This document shows, piece by piece, positions 1 to 8,925 of a stretch of 41,293 nucleotides of DNA. A program made the translations under genes and the position numbers. The stretch is from positions 1-41,293 of the forward strand of contig DAOUVJ010000007.1 of NCBI GenBank assembly GCA_030667705.1. Direction: 5' to 3'. The DNA comes from Promethearchaeota archaeon. Lineage in GTDB: Archaea > Asgardarchaeota > Lokiarchaeia > Sigyniarchaeales > SOKP01. Under the pieces are notes generated by a model. It saw only the letters and a program-made list of their open reading frames with translations, ran no database searches and was not told where the DNA came from. Position 1 is the stretch's first letter; each line of letters opens with the position of its first letter.

Positions 1-540
1 TATACCTTTCGCATAATTACCTTTAAGAGTAAAATATTTTTTCTTGACTTTTCTTGCTGCTCCTTTTGCACCCTTTTTCAAACCTGTAAATTTACTTAAC
101 TCCATTCCCTTATAAAATTTATCCTTCATAAGCGGTAAAATGTAAAGCGTTAGAAGTAAAGAGAGGATTCCATAAACGTACACTAAAATATCAATTACTA
201 ACCAAAAACCGCTTGGAGAGAATAATGCATTTCGTAAATAACCTGAAATAACTGAGTAAATGCCGTATCCAATAAAAACAAAGGGAACACAAATCTGAAT
301 TATGATGACAATATTTGTTGCTTTTTTATCCAATTTTTCACTAGCTTTATCTAAAAGAATTAAAAATCCATTCGCAATGCTAAGAATTAATCCGAATCCA
401 GATAGAAATTTGAAGGCATAGAAGAATATAATTGATGTCAAATTAAGGGTAAAACCACCAAAAATCATTAAAATTAACATTAAGACAGCCGATACCGATA
501 ATCCTATAAGATAAAAAATTCTTACATTATTTTCTTTCAT
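1..540 (-). CDS. Partial multi-pass membrane protein, unknown function
   Basis: An open frame runs from an ATG at 540-538 to the window edge with no stop (180 codons), so the C-terminus is missing. I read four hydrophobic segments: about residues 7-32, 36-63, 76-95 and 112-133. A Lys/Ala/Gly-rich basic stretch follows (about 138-175), beginning with KDKFYKGMEL and rich in KK pairs. That basic region would face the cytoplasm or bind an anionic partner. I do not recognise the family and suggest no function. It is divergent from the downstream oxidoreductase genes, with a 199-base shared AT-rich spacer (541-739). Confidence 0.65.
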   Translation of the reverse strand, partial: MKENNVRIFYLIGLSVSAVLMLILMIFGGFTLNLTSIIFFYAFKFLSGFGLILSIANGFLILLDKASEKLDKKATNIVIIIQICVPFVFIGYGIYSVISGYLRNALFSPSGFWLVIDILVYVYGILSLLLTLYILPLMKDKFYKGMELSKFTGLKKGAKGAARKVKKKYFTLKGNYAKGI

Positions 541-739
541 TGTAAGCGATAATAAGAATTTTGGATTAATAATCTTTAGTATGAATCTATTGTTAATTGA
601 GGATTGTAAAGAGTAAAGAGCTTTTAAAAGGATTAACAAGAGATTATAAGCCATATATTTAAATAATATTCGAGAATCGTTAATTTTATAGGTATTTCTT
701 AAATTAATTATCAAACATAAATTAAAGGTAAATCTCACA

Positions 740-2398
740 ATGGATAATGATGTTTTTACATTTCTGGTTGGAGGAAAGGCGGGAGAAGGAGTAAAAAAAG
801 CTGGATCAGTAGCAGCTCATATATTTTCTAGTATGGGGCAGCATGTATTTCAAATGGATGATTACATGAGCCTTATCCGAGGCGGTCATAATTTTTCTGT
901 AGTGAGCGCTTCTTCTCGTTGGATTACGAGTCAATACATGAAAGCGAACCTTGTTGTCAATTTTGATAAGAGAAGTTGTGATACTCACATTAATGATGTT
1001 GCTGATGGGGGTGTTGTCATTTTTAATTCAGACGAACAAGAAAATGCTGATGGTATTGGCATTCCGTTAAGTTCAGAAGCCGAAAAATATCCCATGAAGA
1101 AATTGATGTATGGTGTAGGAGCCGTGGCAATTTTAGCATCAGCGATAGGGTTCAAAAAGGAACAAATGAATCAGAGTATAAAGAATCAATATCCAAGAGG
1201 CATTGAAGATAACATTAAATTTGCCAATATTATCTACGATATGGTAAATGATGAATGTCAAGGTAAATTTTTATTGAGTAAAGGAGAAATTAAAAGACCA
1301 ATTATTACAGGTAACGAAGCAATAAGTCTGGGAGCTATAGCTGGAGGTTTAGATACATATTTTGGATATCCCATGACACCAGCATCTTCAATATTGCACT
1401 TTTTAGCAAAACAAGCAGAAAACTTTGGGTTAGCAGTCGTTCATGCTGAAAGCGAACTCGCTGTAATTAATATGGCAATTGGGTCTGCATTTACTGGGGC
1501 AAGATCAATGGTAGGAACTAGTGGTGGAGGCTTCGCGTTGATGACCGAAGGCATTTCTTTAGCTGGTATAACAGAAACACCCCTATTATGTGTGTTATCA
1601 ATGCGTCCTGGACCTGCTACAGGTGTACCTACTTATACTGAACAAGCAGATCTAAGATTTGCTCTTTCTGCTGGCCATGGTGACTTTTTGCGTATAATAG
1701 CATCTCCTGGAACGATAGAAGAAGCTTATTATTTAACTGCAGAAATGTTAGATCTTGTTTGGAAGTTTCAAACCCCTGGTATATTACTCACTGAGAAACA
1801 CCTGTCTGAAAGTAGCATGACAATTGACTTAGAAGTTGGAAGAGCTAAATGGGCAGAGCCAAAAATGCATCAAGGTGGAGATTATAAAAGATATATTGAT
1901 AAAGATGATGGTATTTCTCCAATGCTCTTTCCACCCTCTAAAGAAATTATCAAATGGAATAGTTATGAACATGATGAACTTGGTATTACGACTGAAAATG
2001 CTGGAATGATTGCTAAAATGCACGAAAAACGAAACAAGAAAGTCATAGCATTTGTGAATTATCTTAAGAATAAAGAAACAGTCAATATTATCCGTGGGGA
2101 ACATCCAACAAATATTTTTGCTTACGGCTCTACTTACATGAGTGTATTAGAAGCACTTAGGTATGGAAAATTAAATCCAACCGTCATTCAACCTACATAT
2201 TTAAGCCCATTGCCTACCTGGGAATTAGAGGAATTTAAAGATCAAGATAATATAGTTGTTGAGCAAAGCATTTCGGGACAATTTACCACACTTTTAACGG
2301 AAAAAGCTGGAATAAAAGTAAGAACAACAATTAAGAGATACGACGGACGACCATTTGATCCAATTGAATTATCAAAAAAGATTAAGGAGGTGCTTTAA
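740..2398 (+). CDS. korA: 2-oxoacid:ferredoxin oxidoreductase, fused gamma-alpha subunit
   Basis: This is the large subunit of a KorAB-type enzyme. It oxidatively decarboxylates a 2-oxoacid with CoA and reduces ferredoxin in the cytoplasm. Residues 1 to about 180 form the gamma domain, with GGKAGEGVKKAG and SLIRGGHNFSVV. Residues about 190-400 are the pyrimidine-binding alpha domain, with GYPMTPAS, HAESELAV, GTSGGGFALMTEG and GPATGVPTYTEQADL. A C-terminal domain II follows. The 552-residue length fits fused gamma-alpha subunits, slightly on the short side. No ferredoxin (delta) domain is fused or adjacent. The beta gene starts 4 bases after the stop. The substrate (2-oxoglutarate, branched-chain or aryl 2-oxoacid) cannot be set from sequence, so the symbol is by family. 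Confidence 0.88.
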   Translation: MDNDVFTFLVGGKAGEGVKKAGSVAAHIFSSMGQHVFQMDDYMSLIRGGHNFSVVSASSRWITSQYMKANLVVNFDKRSCDTHINDVADGGVVIFNSDEQENADGIGIPLSSEAEKYPMKKLMYGVGAVAILASAIGFKKEQMNQSIKNQYPRGIEDNIKFANIIYDMVNDECQGKFLLSKGEIKRPIITGNEAISLGAIAGGLDTYFGYPMTPASSILHFLAKQAENFGLAVVHAESELAVINMAIGSAFTGARSMVGTSGGGFALMTEGISLAGITETPLLCVLSMRPGPATGVPTYTEQADLRFALSAGHGDFLRIIASPGTIEEAYYLTAEMLDLVWKFQTPGILLTEKHLSESSMTIDLEVGRAKWAEPKMHQGGDYKRYIDKDDGISPMLFPPSKEIIKWNSYEHDELGITTENAGMIAKMHEKRNKKVIAFVNYLKNKETVNIIRGEHPTNIFAYGSTYMSVLEALRYGKLNPTVIQPTYLSPLPTWELEEFKDQDNIVVEQSISGQFTTLLTEKAGIKVRTTIKRYDGRPFDPIELSKKIKEVL

Positions 2399-2402
2399 TA
2401 AG

Positions 2403-3239
2403 ATGGTAGATCTTAAAACTGATGCTGAAATTACATGGTGCCCTGGATGTGGGAATTTTGGTATCTTTACAGCCATAAGAAATGCAGTTCCCCTGCTAGA
2501 ACAAAAGGGTATCAAAAGTGAGGATATTATTATGACAGCTGGAATAGGATGTCATGCGAAAATTTTCGATTATCTTAATCTGAGCGGGATATATGGATTA
2601 CATGGACGGAACAGCTCTAATGCTGAGGGAATAAAGATTGCAAATCCAAATTTAAAAGTAATTAACTTTTCTGGCGATGCAAATGGATTAGCTGAAGGGT
2701 TAGCACATACAATGTTCGCAGCAAAAAGAAATCAAGATATAACATTTATTTTACATAACAATAGCGTGTATGCTCTCACAACGGGTCAATTTTCTCCATT
2801 AGCAGAAAAAGGTTGGAAAGGACCATCAACTCCTCGTGGAAGCATTGAAACCCCCTTTAATGTTATTTCATTATTAATAGAAGTGGGAGCGACATTTGTT
2901 GCGAGAAGTTATGCTGGTGACATTAACCATTTAACTGAGACTATCGTTAAAGCTATAGAACATGAGGGCTTTTCATTTATCGAAGTTCTCCAACCAGCAA
3001 TGCCTTATCATAAATGGGAAGAATACAAGGATAAAATCGAATACTTGGGTAGAAAATCTAACTCAAAAGAAGAAGCTCTGAAGATTGCATGGAATACACA
3101 TCGATTCACAATTGGAGTTTTTTATCAAGAAACAAGAGAAGTCTATCATAAGAGCCTATATGGTAGTCTAAACCCTGTAAAAGAGAGTTTATCAAGAGAA
3201 AAAAGATTAGAAAAGATCAATGAGATCTTAAAACCATAA
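2403..3239 (+). CDS. korB: 2-oxoacid:ferredoxin oxidoreductase, beta (TPP-binding) subunit
   Basis: The TPP-binding partner of the upstream gamma-alpha subunit. The start is ATG 2403: the Shine-Dalgarno AAGGAGGTG at 2384-2392 lies 10 bases before it, inside the last codons of the alpha gene. The longer frame from 2355 would swallow that site. The 278 residues begin MVDLKTDAEITWCPGCGNFG, and the CPGCG motif is diagnostic of these beta subunits. The TPP/Mg motif appears as SGDANGLAEGL followed by NNSVYALTTGQFSP. One of the usual GDGD positions reads GDAN, which is family-tolerated. The alpha and beta genes are clearly one transcription unit. Reduced ferredoxin from this pair could feed the Hdr complex encoded at 22807-26395 (inference). 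Confidence 0.9.
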   Translation: MVDLKTDAEITWCPGCGNFGIFTAIRNAVPLLEQKGIKSEDIIMTAGIGCHAKIFDYLNLSGIYGLHGRNSSNAEGIKIANPNLKVINFSGDANGLAEGLAHTMFAAKRNQDITFILHNNSVYALTTGQFSPLAEKGWKGPSTPRGSIETPFNVISLLIEVGATFVARSYAGDINHLTETIVKAIEHEGFSFIEVLQPAMPYHKWEEYKDKIEYLGRKSNSKEEALKIAWNTHRFTIGVFYQETREVYHKSLYGSLNPVKESLSREKRLEKINEILKP

Positions 3240-3265
3240 TTACTATTTTTCCTTGAACAGATGTT

Positions 3266-4771
3266 TTATGTCCTGGGATTGCAATTAATCTGATAATCGT
3301 GAAGTTTTCTTAATACGATTGCAGCAGTTTCGAAATTTCCACCAAAAACCATTATTTTATTTTCTTCATATTTATCATATATGGGATTTCCAAGTGTTGG
3401 ATTTAATGAAATATATATTATCTTATTTTCAGGATGGGTTAGGCATAAATTTATTTCATGATCTACTACCTGATTCAATCTATTTTTATTGCCCATCATC
3501 ATCATTTCTTTCAATCTTTCACCATATTCATTATTTGGTTTCATATATTTTATTATTTCTAGCCATGAGACAGAGGTCATTGTAAAGATTACATCAAAAC
3601 AGTCGGAATTTAACATTAGTTCCATAATTTTTTGAGAAGATTCGGGATTATTTGTAGCAACCATGTCTACAGGATTATTATGACTCCAATAGAATGGAAG
3701 GTGTTTTGAAATATCTTCTATAAGTTTAGGACCATTAGGTTCTGAGTTTAAGTCTACTACTTTGATCCCGTGTTTTTCGCATAGATCAGTAAGGTGTACT
3801 ATAAAACCACCTCCACCACTTACAATACCGGCTCGTAAAAGTTCTTTGTTAGGTAGTGGGAGTAAATTTAGTGCCCCTTTAATTAAATATAAAAATTCCA
3901 TTATCTGTTCGGCATAAATTACTCCTGTTTGTTTAAATACTGATTTATATATATTTAATGAACCAGCAATGGATCCTGTATGGCTATTAGCAGCTCTTGC
4001 GCCGGTCTTAGTTATACCTGCCTTAAGAAAGATAATAGGTTTTTTTTTAGTTGTTTCTTTGCATATCTCTTTAAATCGTCTTCCATCACGTAAACCTTCA
4101 GCAAATAACCCAATCACCTTAGTCTCATTATCTTGAGCATAATATTGTAAATAATCCTCTAAAGTCAAAGATGCCTCATTACCACTGGATACAAAATATC
4201 TGATTCCTGGTATAGCATTACATAGAATAGTACCCATTGTCCCAGATTGAGAGATTAATGAAAGATTACCTGGTTTTGGGAACATCCATCCAAATCCTAA
4301 ATGTAAAGGAGAAATTTTATCTTCTGATGAATAAAAGCCCATAGAATTTGGTCCAATAAAAATTAATCCTCCTTTATCAGCAATTCTTATCAATTCTTTA
4401 TTTTCTCTTTGGCTCTCATCGGTCTTTACCTCGCCAAAACCTGCTGTAATTATTGCTGCTGCCTTAACATCATTTTCTATTGCTTGTTTTACTGAATCCA
4501 AAACAGCATTTGGAGGGACAACGATTCCAACTAGATCTATCGGTTCTGGACACTTTTCAAGAGAAGGGTACACAACCTTTCCCAATATTTTTTTATTTTG
4601 ATATTTTGGATTTGGATTTATTGGATAAATATTCTTTTTAAACCCACAACCTAAAACGCTCATTCCTACAAAAGAACCGATTTTCATCACCTTATCAGTA
4701 GCGCCGATAATTGCCACATTCTTTGGATTAAACATAATTTTCATTAATTCTAACTTCTCTTCGATATTCAT
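3266..4771 (-). CDS. ADP-forming acyl-CoA synthetase, alpha-subunit-like
   Basis: Resembles the alpha subunit of archaeal acetyl/acyl-CoA synthetase (ADP-forming), which converts acyl-CoA, ADP and phosphate to acid, CoA and ATP. The N-terminal CoA-binding Rossmann domain carries NPKNVAIIGATDK and IYPINPNPKY. Succinyl-CoA-ligase-like domains follow, with FIGPNSMGFY, SLISQSGTMG and SSGNEASL. The motif SHTGSIAG contains His264, the expected phosphorylated histidine. It has 501 residues, a little longer than typical stand-alone alpha subunits. The ATP-grasp beta subunit is not in the window, so it must be encoded elsewhere. The gene converges on korB with only 26 bases between. That arrangement fits 2-oxoacid to acyl-CoA to acid plus ATP, as in peptide-fermenting archaea (inference). 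Confidence 0.85.
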   Translation of the reverse strand: MNIEEKLELMKIMFNPKNVAIIGATDKVMKIGSFVGMSVLGCGFKKNIYPINPNPKYQNKKILGKVVYPSLEKCPEPIDLVGIVVPPNAVLDSVKQAIENDVKAAAIITAGFGEVKTDESQRENKELIRIADKGGLIFIGPNSMGFYSSEDKISPLHLGFGWMFPKPGNLSLISQSGTMGTILCNAIPGIRYFVSSGNEASLTLEDYLQYYAQDNETKVIGLFAEGLRDGRRFKEICKETTKKKPIIFLKAGITKTGARAANSHTGSIAGSLNIYKSVFKQTGVIYAEQIMEFLYLIKGALNLLPLPNKELLRAGIVSGGGGFIVHLTDLCEKHGIKVVDLNSEPNGPKLIEDISKHLPFYWSHNNPVDMVATNNPESSQKIMELMLNSDCFDVIFTMTSVSWLEIIKYMKPNNEYGERLKEMMMMGNKNRLNQVVDHEINLCLTHPENKIIYISLNPTLGNPIYDKYEENKIMVFGGNFETAAIVLRKLHDYQINCNPRT

Positions 4772-4989
4772 CTAAAAAATCCCCAAATCAAGAATGATTA
4801 TAAAAAACTTAATTTTTAGTTAAAAGATGGATAAATAAGGAACTAAATGCATAATAATATTCTTAATACAACAAATAAATTTACCTTAAGTGTTTGCCAT
4901 AAAGTATGAAGATCATAGTCCCATCACAAAAATTAGAGAGTATAATTAGAAAAAATCCGCAAAATTCTAGGTTCTTCTAAAATATAGAC

Positions 4990-5208
4990 TTATTTATTTT
5001 TTGGGTTAAATATCCAATCGTTTTTACATTTTTTTGAACAAAAGTAGTGCTTTGCTGGATCTTGAGCGATATTTATAAAGACAAATTTGTAATGGCTATC
5101 GTATCTCTGACTCTGATACAGTTTTAAAGGCTTTCCACACAATTCACATTTTTTTTTCAAGATGAACATACTTCCATTTATTTCTTCTGTATCATTAATC
5201 ATTTTCAT
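4990..5208 (-). CDS. Small TRASH/YHS-like zinc-binding protein
   Basis: A 72-residue protein with a Cys layout like treble-clef TRASH domains: CELCGKPL at about residues 21-28, then HYFCSKKCKNDW near the C-terminus. The four cysteines (C-x2-C and C-x3-C) probably bind one metal. TRASH domains are known from archaeal metal-sensing regulators and metal-trafficking proteins. There is no DNA-binding domain here, so it is at most a stand-alone metal-binding module. No clear Shine-Dalgarno precedes the ATG at 5208. It stands alone between the acyl-CoA synthetase (218 bases away) and a divergent kinase gene. Confidence 0.6.
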   Translation of the reverse strand: MKMINDTEEINGSMFILKKKCELCGKPLKLYQSQRYDSHYKFVFINIAQDPAKHYFCSKKCKNDWIFNPKNK

Positions 5209-5370
5209 TATTTTGATCTATTTTATTCTTAATAAAGAATACTTTACTAGTATTCTAGTTTACCTTTAAAATTATTGTTTCTATCGTTTTATCTTAAAGA
5301 TAATATCTAGTTATATAGAAAATAATGAAATAAAACCTAAAAACTTTATTCTAAATTAATTCGACTTATA

Positions 5371-5395
5371 GTATATATATACGTTTAATTAAACG
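5371..5395 (+). promoter_or_regulatory. TATA-like box abutting a perfect 14-bp palindrome
   Basis: The alternating TA tract GTATATATATA (5371-5381) is followed directly by the perfect inverted repeat CGTTTAATTAAACG (5382-5395). This lies 83-107 bases upstream of the PAS kinase ATG at 5478. A symmetric site touching the TATA box is a classic position for an archaeal repressor. The binding protein is unknown. Confidence 0.4.
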
Positions 5396-5477
5396 GTTAT
5401 CACAAAAAAGTTATAACGTTAGAAAGATTGTTAAATTAAATTTTGTACGAAATTGTTCAATCAAAACAGAAATTAAC

Positions 5478-7385
5478 ATGTCTAATACAAAACCCCGTAA
5501 AAAAATTAAAGATTCAGAGGAAAAACTTCAGATAATTATTAATCATATTAGAGATATTATCACAGAAGCAGAGTTGAATGGAAAGTTCATTTATGTGAGC
5601 CCTCAAGCATACGATATACTTGGTTATAAACCCGAAGAAGTAATTGGAACAAATGGATTTAAATTCATCCACTCCGAAGATTTACCGAATCTAGCTAGCA
5701 AGATGAATAAATTAACAAAAGAGGGGGGTCCAATGTCAGCTGAGTATCGAGCATTACATAAAGATGGACACTATGTTCATCTTTCTGCAAAAGGTACTAT
5801 TGTTAAAGAAAACGGAAACGTTAAATTTATTGCGGTATTACGAGATATTTCCATCCAAAAAGAGACTGAGCTGAAAATAAAAGAATCTGAACAAAGATAT
5901 CTATTACTCGCAAATAATATCAATGATATAATTTGGACAATGGATCTCAACCTTAAAAACACTTATGTGAGCCCATCAGTGAAAGGTATCCTTGGTTATA
6001 CTGTTGAGGAAGATATGACTCGTTCTGCAAAAGAGAAATTCACATCAGAATCGTTCAAGAAAATTATTGAAATTATAAAACAACATGTAACTCCAAAAAA
6101 TATTAAGGATAAAAATTATAACCCATTGATTAGAATTGAACTGGATCAATATCATAAGAATGGTTCGATAATCCCATGCGAAATAACAGTTAACCCCATG
6201 CGAGATAAGAATGGAGTTGCCTTTGGACTCGTTGGGATCACAAGAAATATTACTAAGAGGAAGGAAACTGAGCAAAAATTAAAACAATCTGAAGAAAAAT
6301 ATAGAACTCTTTTTGAGGATTCACCACAAGCTGTAGGGTTAATAAATACTAAAGGTGTTGTCGTTCAAGGCAACTCCAATATAGAAAAGATTTTTGGATA
6401 TAAACAAGAGGAATTTATTGGACAAAGCTTTCGTAAATTTCCCCTCTTCTCAAAAGAAGATAATGCAATTGTTTTTAAGAGCCTTAATAAATTGATTAAA
6501 GGAGAAATACCAGAACCACAAGAAATACAACTACATAGAAAGGATGGAAGTATAATTTGGGTATCAATGCAATCTTCTATTGTAAAACTGAAAAATGAAA
6601 CGCTATTTCAAATCATTACTCAAGACATCTCAAAAATAAAAGAAGCCGAAAAGAAATTAGAAGAACAAAATAAAGAATTACAAGAGTTAAACAACCTAAA
6701 ATCCGAATTTCTTGGAAGAGCTTCTCACGAGCTAAAAACTCCTTTAGCAGCCATAAAAGGTAATGCGGATTTAGTGATAAAAGCACACAAGGAAAGTTTA
6801 AATCCGGGAGTAATTACAATGTTGGAAGCGATTCAAAAAGGCTGCGGTAGACTAGATGATATTATACATAAACTAATTGAAAGTTCTAAATTAGAAACTA
6901 GTAAAATTGAATTGAATACCACAGAAGGAGATTTAATATGCTTTATTAAACTCTGTGTGAATGACGTACAATCTTTAATCAAAATGAGAAACCTAACGAT
7001 TATTTATGACGTAACAGATTTTATCACCACAAAATTTAATAAAGAACAGATTGGTGAAGTTATTTCGAACTTACTAAACAATGCTATAAATTATTCTCCC
7101 CCTGGTGGTATTATAGTCATAAATTCTGAAATTAAAGACAACACTATTATTATTTCTATAAAAGATGGAGGAATTGGTTTTTCCGAAGATGAAAAGATAA
7201 GGTTATTTCAGAAATTTGGAAAATTTCATAGAGAAAGTCAAGAATTTGATGTTATTTCAGGAGGTTCTGGATTAGGTTTGTATATCTCAAAAAAGATTAT
7301 AGAATTACATGGTGGGGAGATATGGGTTGAATCTGAAGGCCGGAACAAGGGTTCTACATTTTATTTTACTCTTCCACTAATTTAA
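5478..7385 (+). CDS. Soluble PAS-domain sensor histidine kinase
   Basis: A 635-residue cytoplasmic sensor kinase with no membrane segment. I read three PAS repeats at about residues 15-135, 137-270 and 272-400. The first two end in ISIQKETELKIKESEQRY and ITKRKETEQKLKQSEEKY linkers. A short coiled coil follows (EKKLEEQNKELQELNNLKSE). The HisKA box is ASHELKTPLAAIKG, with phospho-acceptor His417. The HATPase domain shows N box NLLNNAINYSPPGG, G1 DGGIGFSED and G2 GGSGLGLYISKK. There is no receiver domain and no adjacent regulator. Its catalytic end closely resembles that of the 954-residue kinase at 32120-34984, so the two are probably paralogues. Its stop is one base from the convergent dehydrogenase gene. 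Confidence 0.9.
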   Translation: MSNTKPRKKIKDSEEKLQIIINHIRDIITEAELNGKFIYVSPQAYDILGYKPEEVIGTNGFKFIHSEDLPNLASKMNKLTKEGGPMSAEYRALHKDGHYVHLSAKGTIVKENGNVKFIAVLRDISIQKETELKIKESEQRYLLLANNINDIIWTMDLNLKNTYVSPSVKGILGYTVEEDMTRSAKEKFTSESFKKIIEIIKQHVTPKNIKDKNYNPLIRIELDQYHKNGSIIPCEITVNPMRDKNGVAFGLVGITRNITKRKETEQKLKQSEEKYRTLFEDSPQAVGLINTKGVVVQGNSNIEKIFGYKQEEFIGQSFRKFPLFSKEDNAIVFKSLNKLIKGEIPEPQEIQLHRKDGSIIWVSMQSSIVKLKNETLFQIITQDISKIKEAEKKLEEQNKELQELNNLKSEFLGRASHELKTPLAAIKGNADLVIKAHKESLNPGVITMLEAIQKGCGRLDDIIHKLIESSKLETSKIELNTTEGDLICFIKLCVNDVQSLIKMRNLTIIYDVTDFITTKFNKEQIGEVISNLLNNAINYSPPGGIIVINSEIKDNTIIISIKDGGIGFSEDEKIRLFQKFGKFHRESQEFDVISGGSGLGLYISKKIIELHGGEIWVESEGRNKGSTFYFTLPLI

Positions 7386-7386
7386 A

Positions 7387-8745
7387 TTAATCTAGATTGA
7401 CACGACCTATAGCCTTAAATGGTAAAGCATTATTAAATTTCTCGTAATCATAGATTCTACGTCCATCTACAAGGTTCGGAGTTTTCATTTGTTTCTTGAA
7501 ATCATCAGGTGTAAGTTTTTTAAACTCATCCCATTCCGTAATTAGTAAGGTGCATTCAGAGTCGTTTAAAGCCTCTGTAATAGATTTAGCGTATTTTAGT
7601 TTATCACCCATTTCTACTTCTGCGGTTTCATTTGCTTTAGGGTCATATCCAATTATATCTGTCACACCTCTTTTTAATAATTCGTCGACAACTCTAATGC
7701 TAGCAGCTTCCCGCATATCATCTGTCCCAGGTTTAAAAGCAAGACCTAGTAAGGTTACTTTTTTACCTGCTAATTTTCCAACTAATTCTTCAGCCATATC
7801 CACGATGTGAATTGCTTGATCGTCATTAATGCCTAAAACGGCTTCCAATAATCTTGAAGTATATCCTTTTGATTTAGACCATGCTTTTATTGCGTTCACA
7901 TCTTTATGAAAACAAGAGCCTCCAAAACCAACTCCAGCATTCAAGAATCGAGAATTTAATCTATAATCGAGCCCTACTCCTGCCATGACTTGAGCTATAT
8001 CTACATTTGGTACTAATTCTGCAAAATTTGCGAATTCATTAGCATAGCTGATTTTAGTAGATAAAAGGCAATTATTGCCATATTTAACCAATTCAGCACT
8101 TTCTAAATTCATTCTTAAAATGGGGCAATTTTGCAGATGATCACCGTAGAAATATTCGTAAAATTCTTGGAGCATGTCGCCGCTTCTCTTGTCAACTCCT
8201 CCAATAACAATTCTATCGGGATGAAGTGTATCTTCAATACTTCTCCCTTCCGCTAAAAATTCAGGTTGCATGCACAAACCAAAATCCTTTCCTGGCTCTT
8301 TTCCAGAAATCTCGGTGATAATCTTTCCAACTAAATTCCTTGTTGTACCTGGAACTACAGTTGATCTTACTACAATTAAGTGGTATTTATCTTTGGTTTT
8401 TAATGCCTCTCCTATTTCTCTTGCAGTGCTTTCAATAAAACCCAGATCAATGGATTTATCATCTCTCATTGGAGTGCCTTGAGTAATCATGGAAATATCT
8501 GTCTCTAATACGGCTTTAACGGGATCAGTAAGACATTGCAAAAGATCTGAATTATTTTTTTTAACATCATCCATTATTTCTTGTAAGTTGGCTTCAAAAA
8601 AAGGAGCTTTTCCATCATTTATCAGTTTAGCTTTTTTCTCGTTATGGGTGGAAGCAAGAACCTTAATACCCTTGTTTGAAAAACAAGCTGCTGAACAAAG
8701 ACCAATGAAACCAGTCCCCAAAATTGATACTTTATATTTATACAT
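7387..8745 (-). CDS. UDP-glucose/GDP-mannose dehydrogenase family protein, probably UDP-glucose 6-dehydrogenase
   Basis: An NAD-dependent enzyme that oxidises a nucleotide sugar C6 alcohol twice, to the uronate. The N-terminal Rossmann motif is KVSILGTGFIGLCSAACFS. Family motifs include VVRSTVVPGTTRN, PEFLAEGRSIED, and the NNCLLSTKISYANEFA helix. The catalytic motif is GFGGSCFHKDVNAI with nucleophile Cys278. The C-terminal lobe contains LGLAFKPGTDDMREAAS. The 452-residue length is normal. GFGGSCF favours UDP-glucose over UDP-ManNAc dehydrogenases. One oddity is HKD where the family almost always has PKD after the catalytic SCF. The product would be UDP-glucuronate for surface glycans or protein glycosylation (inference). 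Confidence 0.88.
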   Translation of the reverse strand: MYKYKVSILGTGFIGLCSAACFSNKGIKVLASTHNEKKAKLINDGKAPFFEANLQEIMDDVKKNNSDLLQCLTDPVKAVLETDISMITQGTPMRDDKSIDLGFIESTAREIGEALKTKDKYHLIVVRSTVVPGTTRNLVGKIITEISGKEPGKDFGLCMQPEFLAEGRSIEDTLHPDRIVIGGVDKRSGDMLQEFYEYFYGDHLQNCPILRMNLESAELVKYGNNCLLSTKISYANEFANFAELVPNVDIAQVMAGVGLDYRLNSRFLNAGVGFGGSCFHKDVNAIKAWSKSKGYTSRLLEAVLGINDDQAIHIVDMAEELVGKLAGKKVTLLGLAFKPGTDDMREAASIRVVDELLKRGVTDIIGYDPKANETAEVEMGDKLKYAKSITEALNDSECTLLITEWDEFKKLTPDDFKKQMKTPNLVDGRRIYDYEKFNNALPFKAIGRVNLD

Positions 8746-8855
8746 TTTTAATCTTCAATTTTATTGATAGTGATAAGAATGTCCAAGAAAATTAAAGTTA
8801 ATCTTTCAATTTAATTTCTATGATAATGCATAACGAAAAGCCCAAAAATAAAAAA

Positions 8856-8863
8856 TTTATATA
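8856..8863 (+). promoter_or_regulatory. TATA-like promoter element of the radical SAM gene
   Basis: TTTATATA lies 62 bases before the ATG at 8926, in an A-rich context (AAAAA immediately upstream, BRE-like). An 11-T run follows at 8906-8916, just before the start codon. Typical archaeal promoter spacing would put transcription start near 8885-8890. Confidence 0.4.
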
Positions 8864-8925
8864 TTCAAAAATAAATATAACCTCTTAAGAGATCGGTAAA
8901 AAAGGTTTTTTTTTTTGATGAAATC

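Noticed and set aside
2355-2402. Upstream extension of the KorB frame
   Set aside because: It overlaps the alpha gene and the AAGGAGGTG site that serves ATG 2403, and homologous beta subunits start just before the CPGCG motif.
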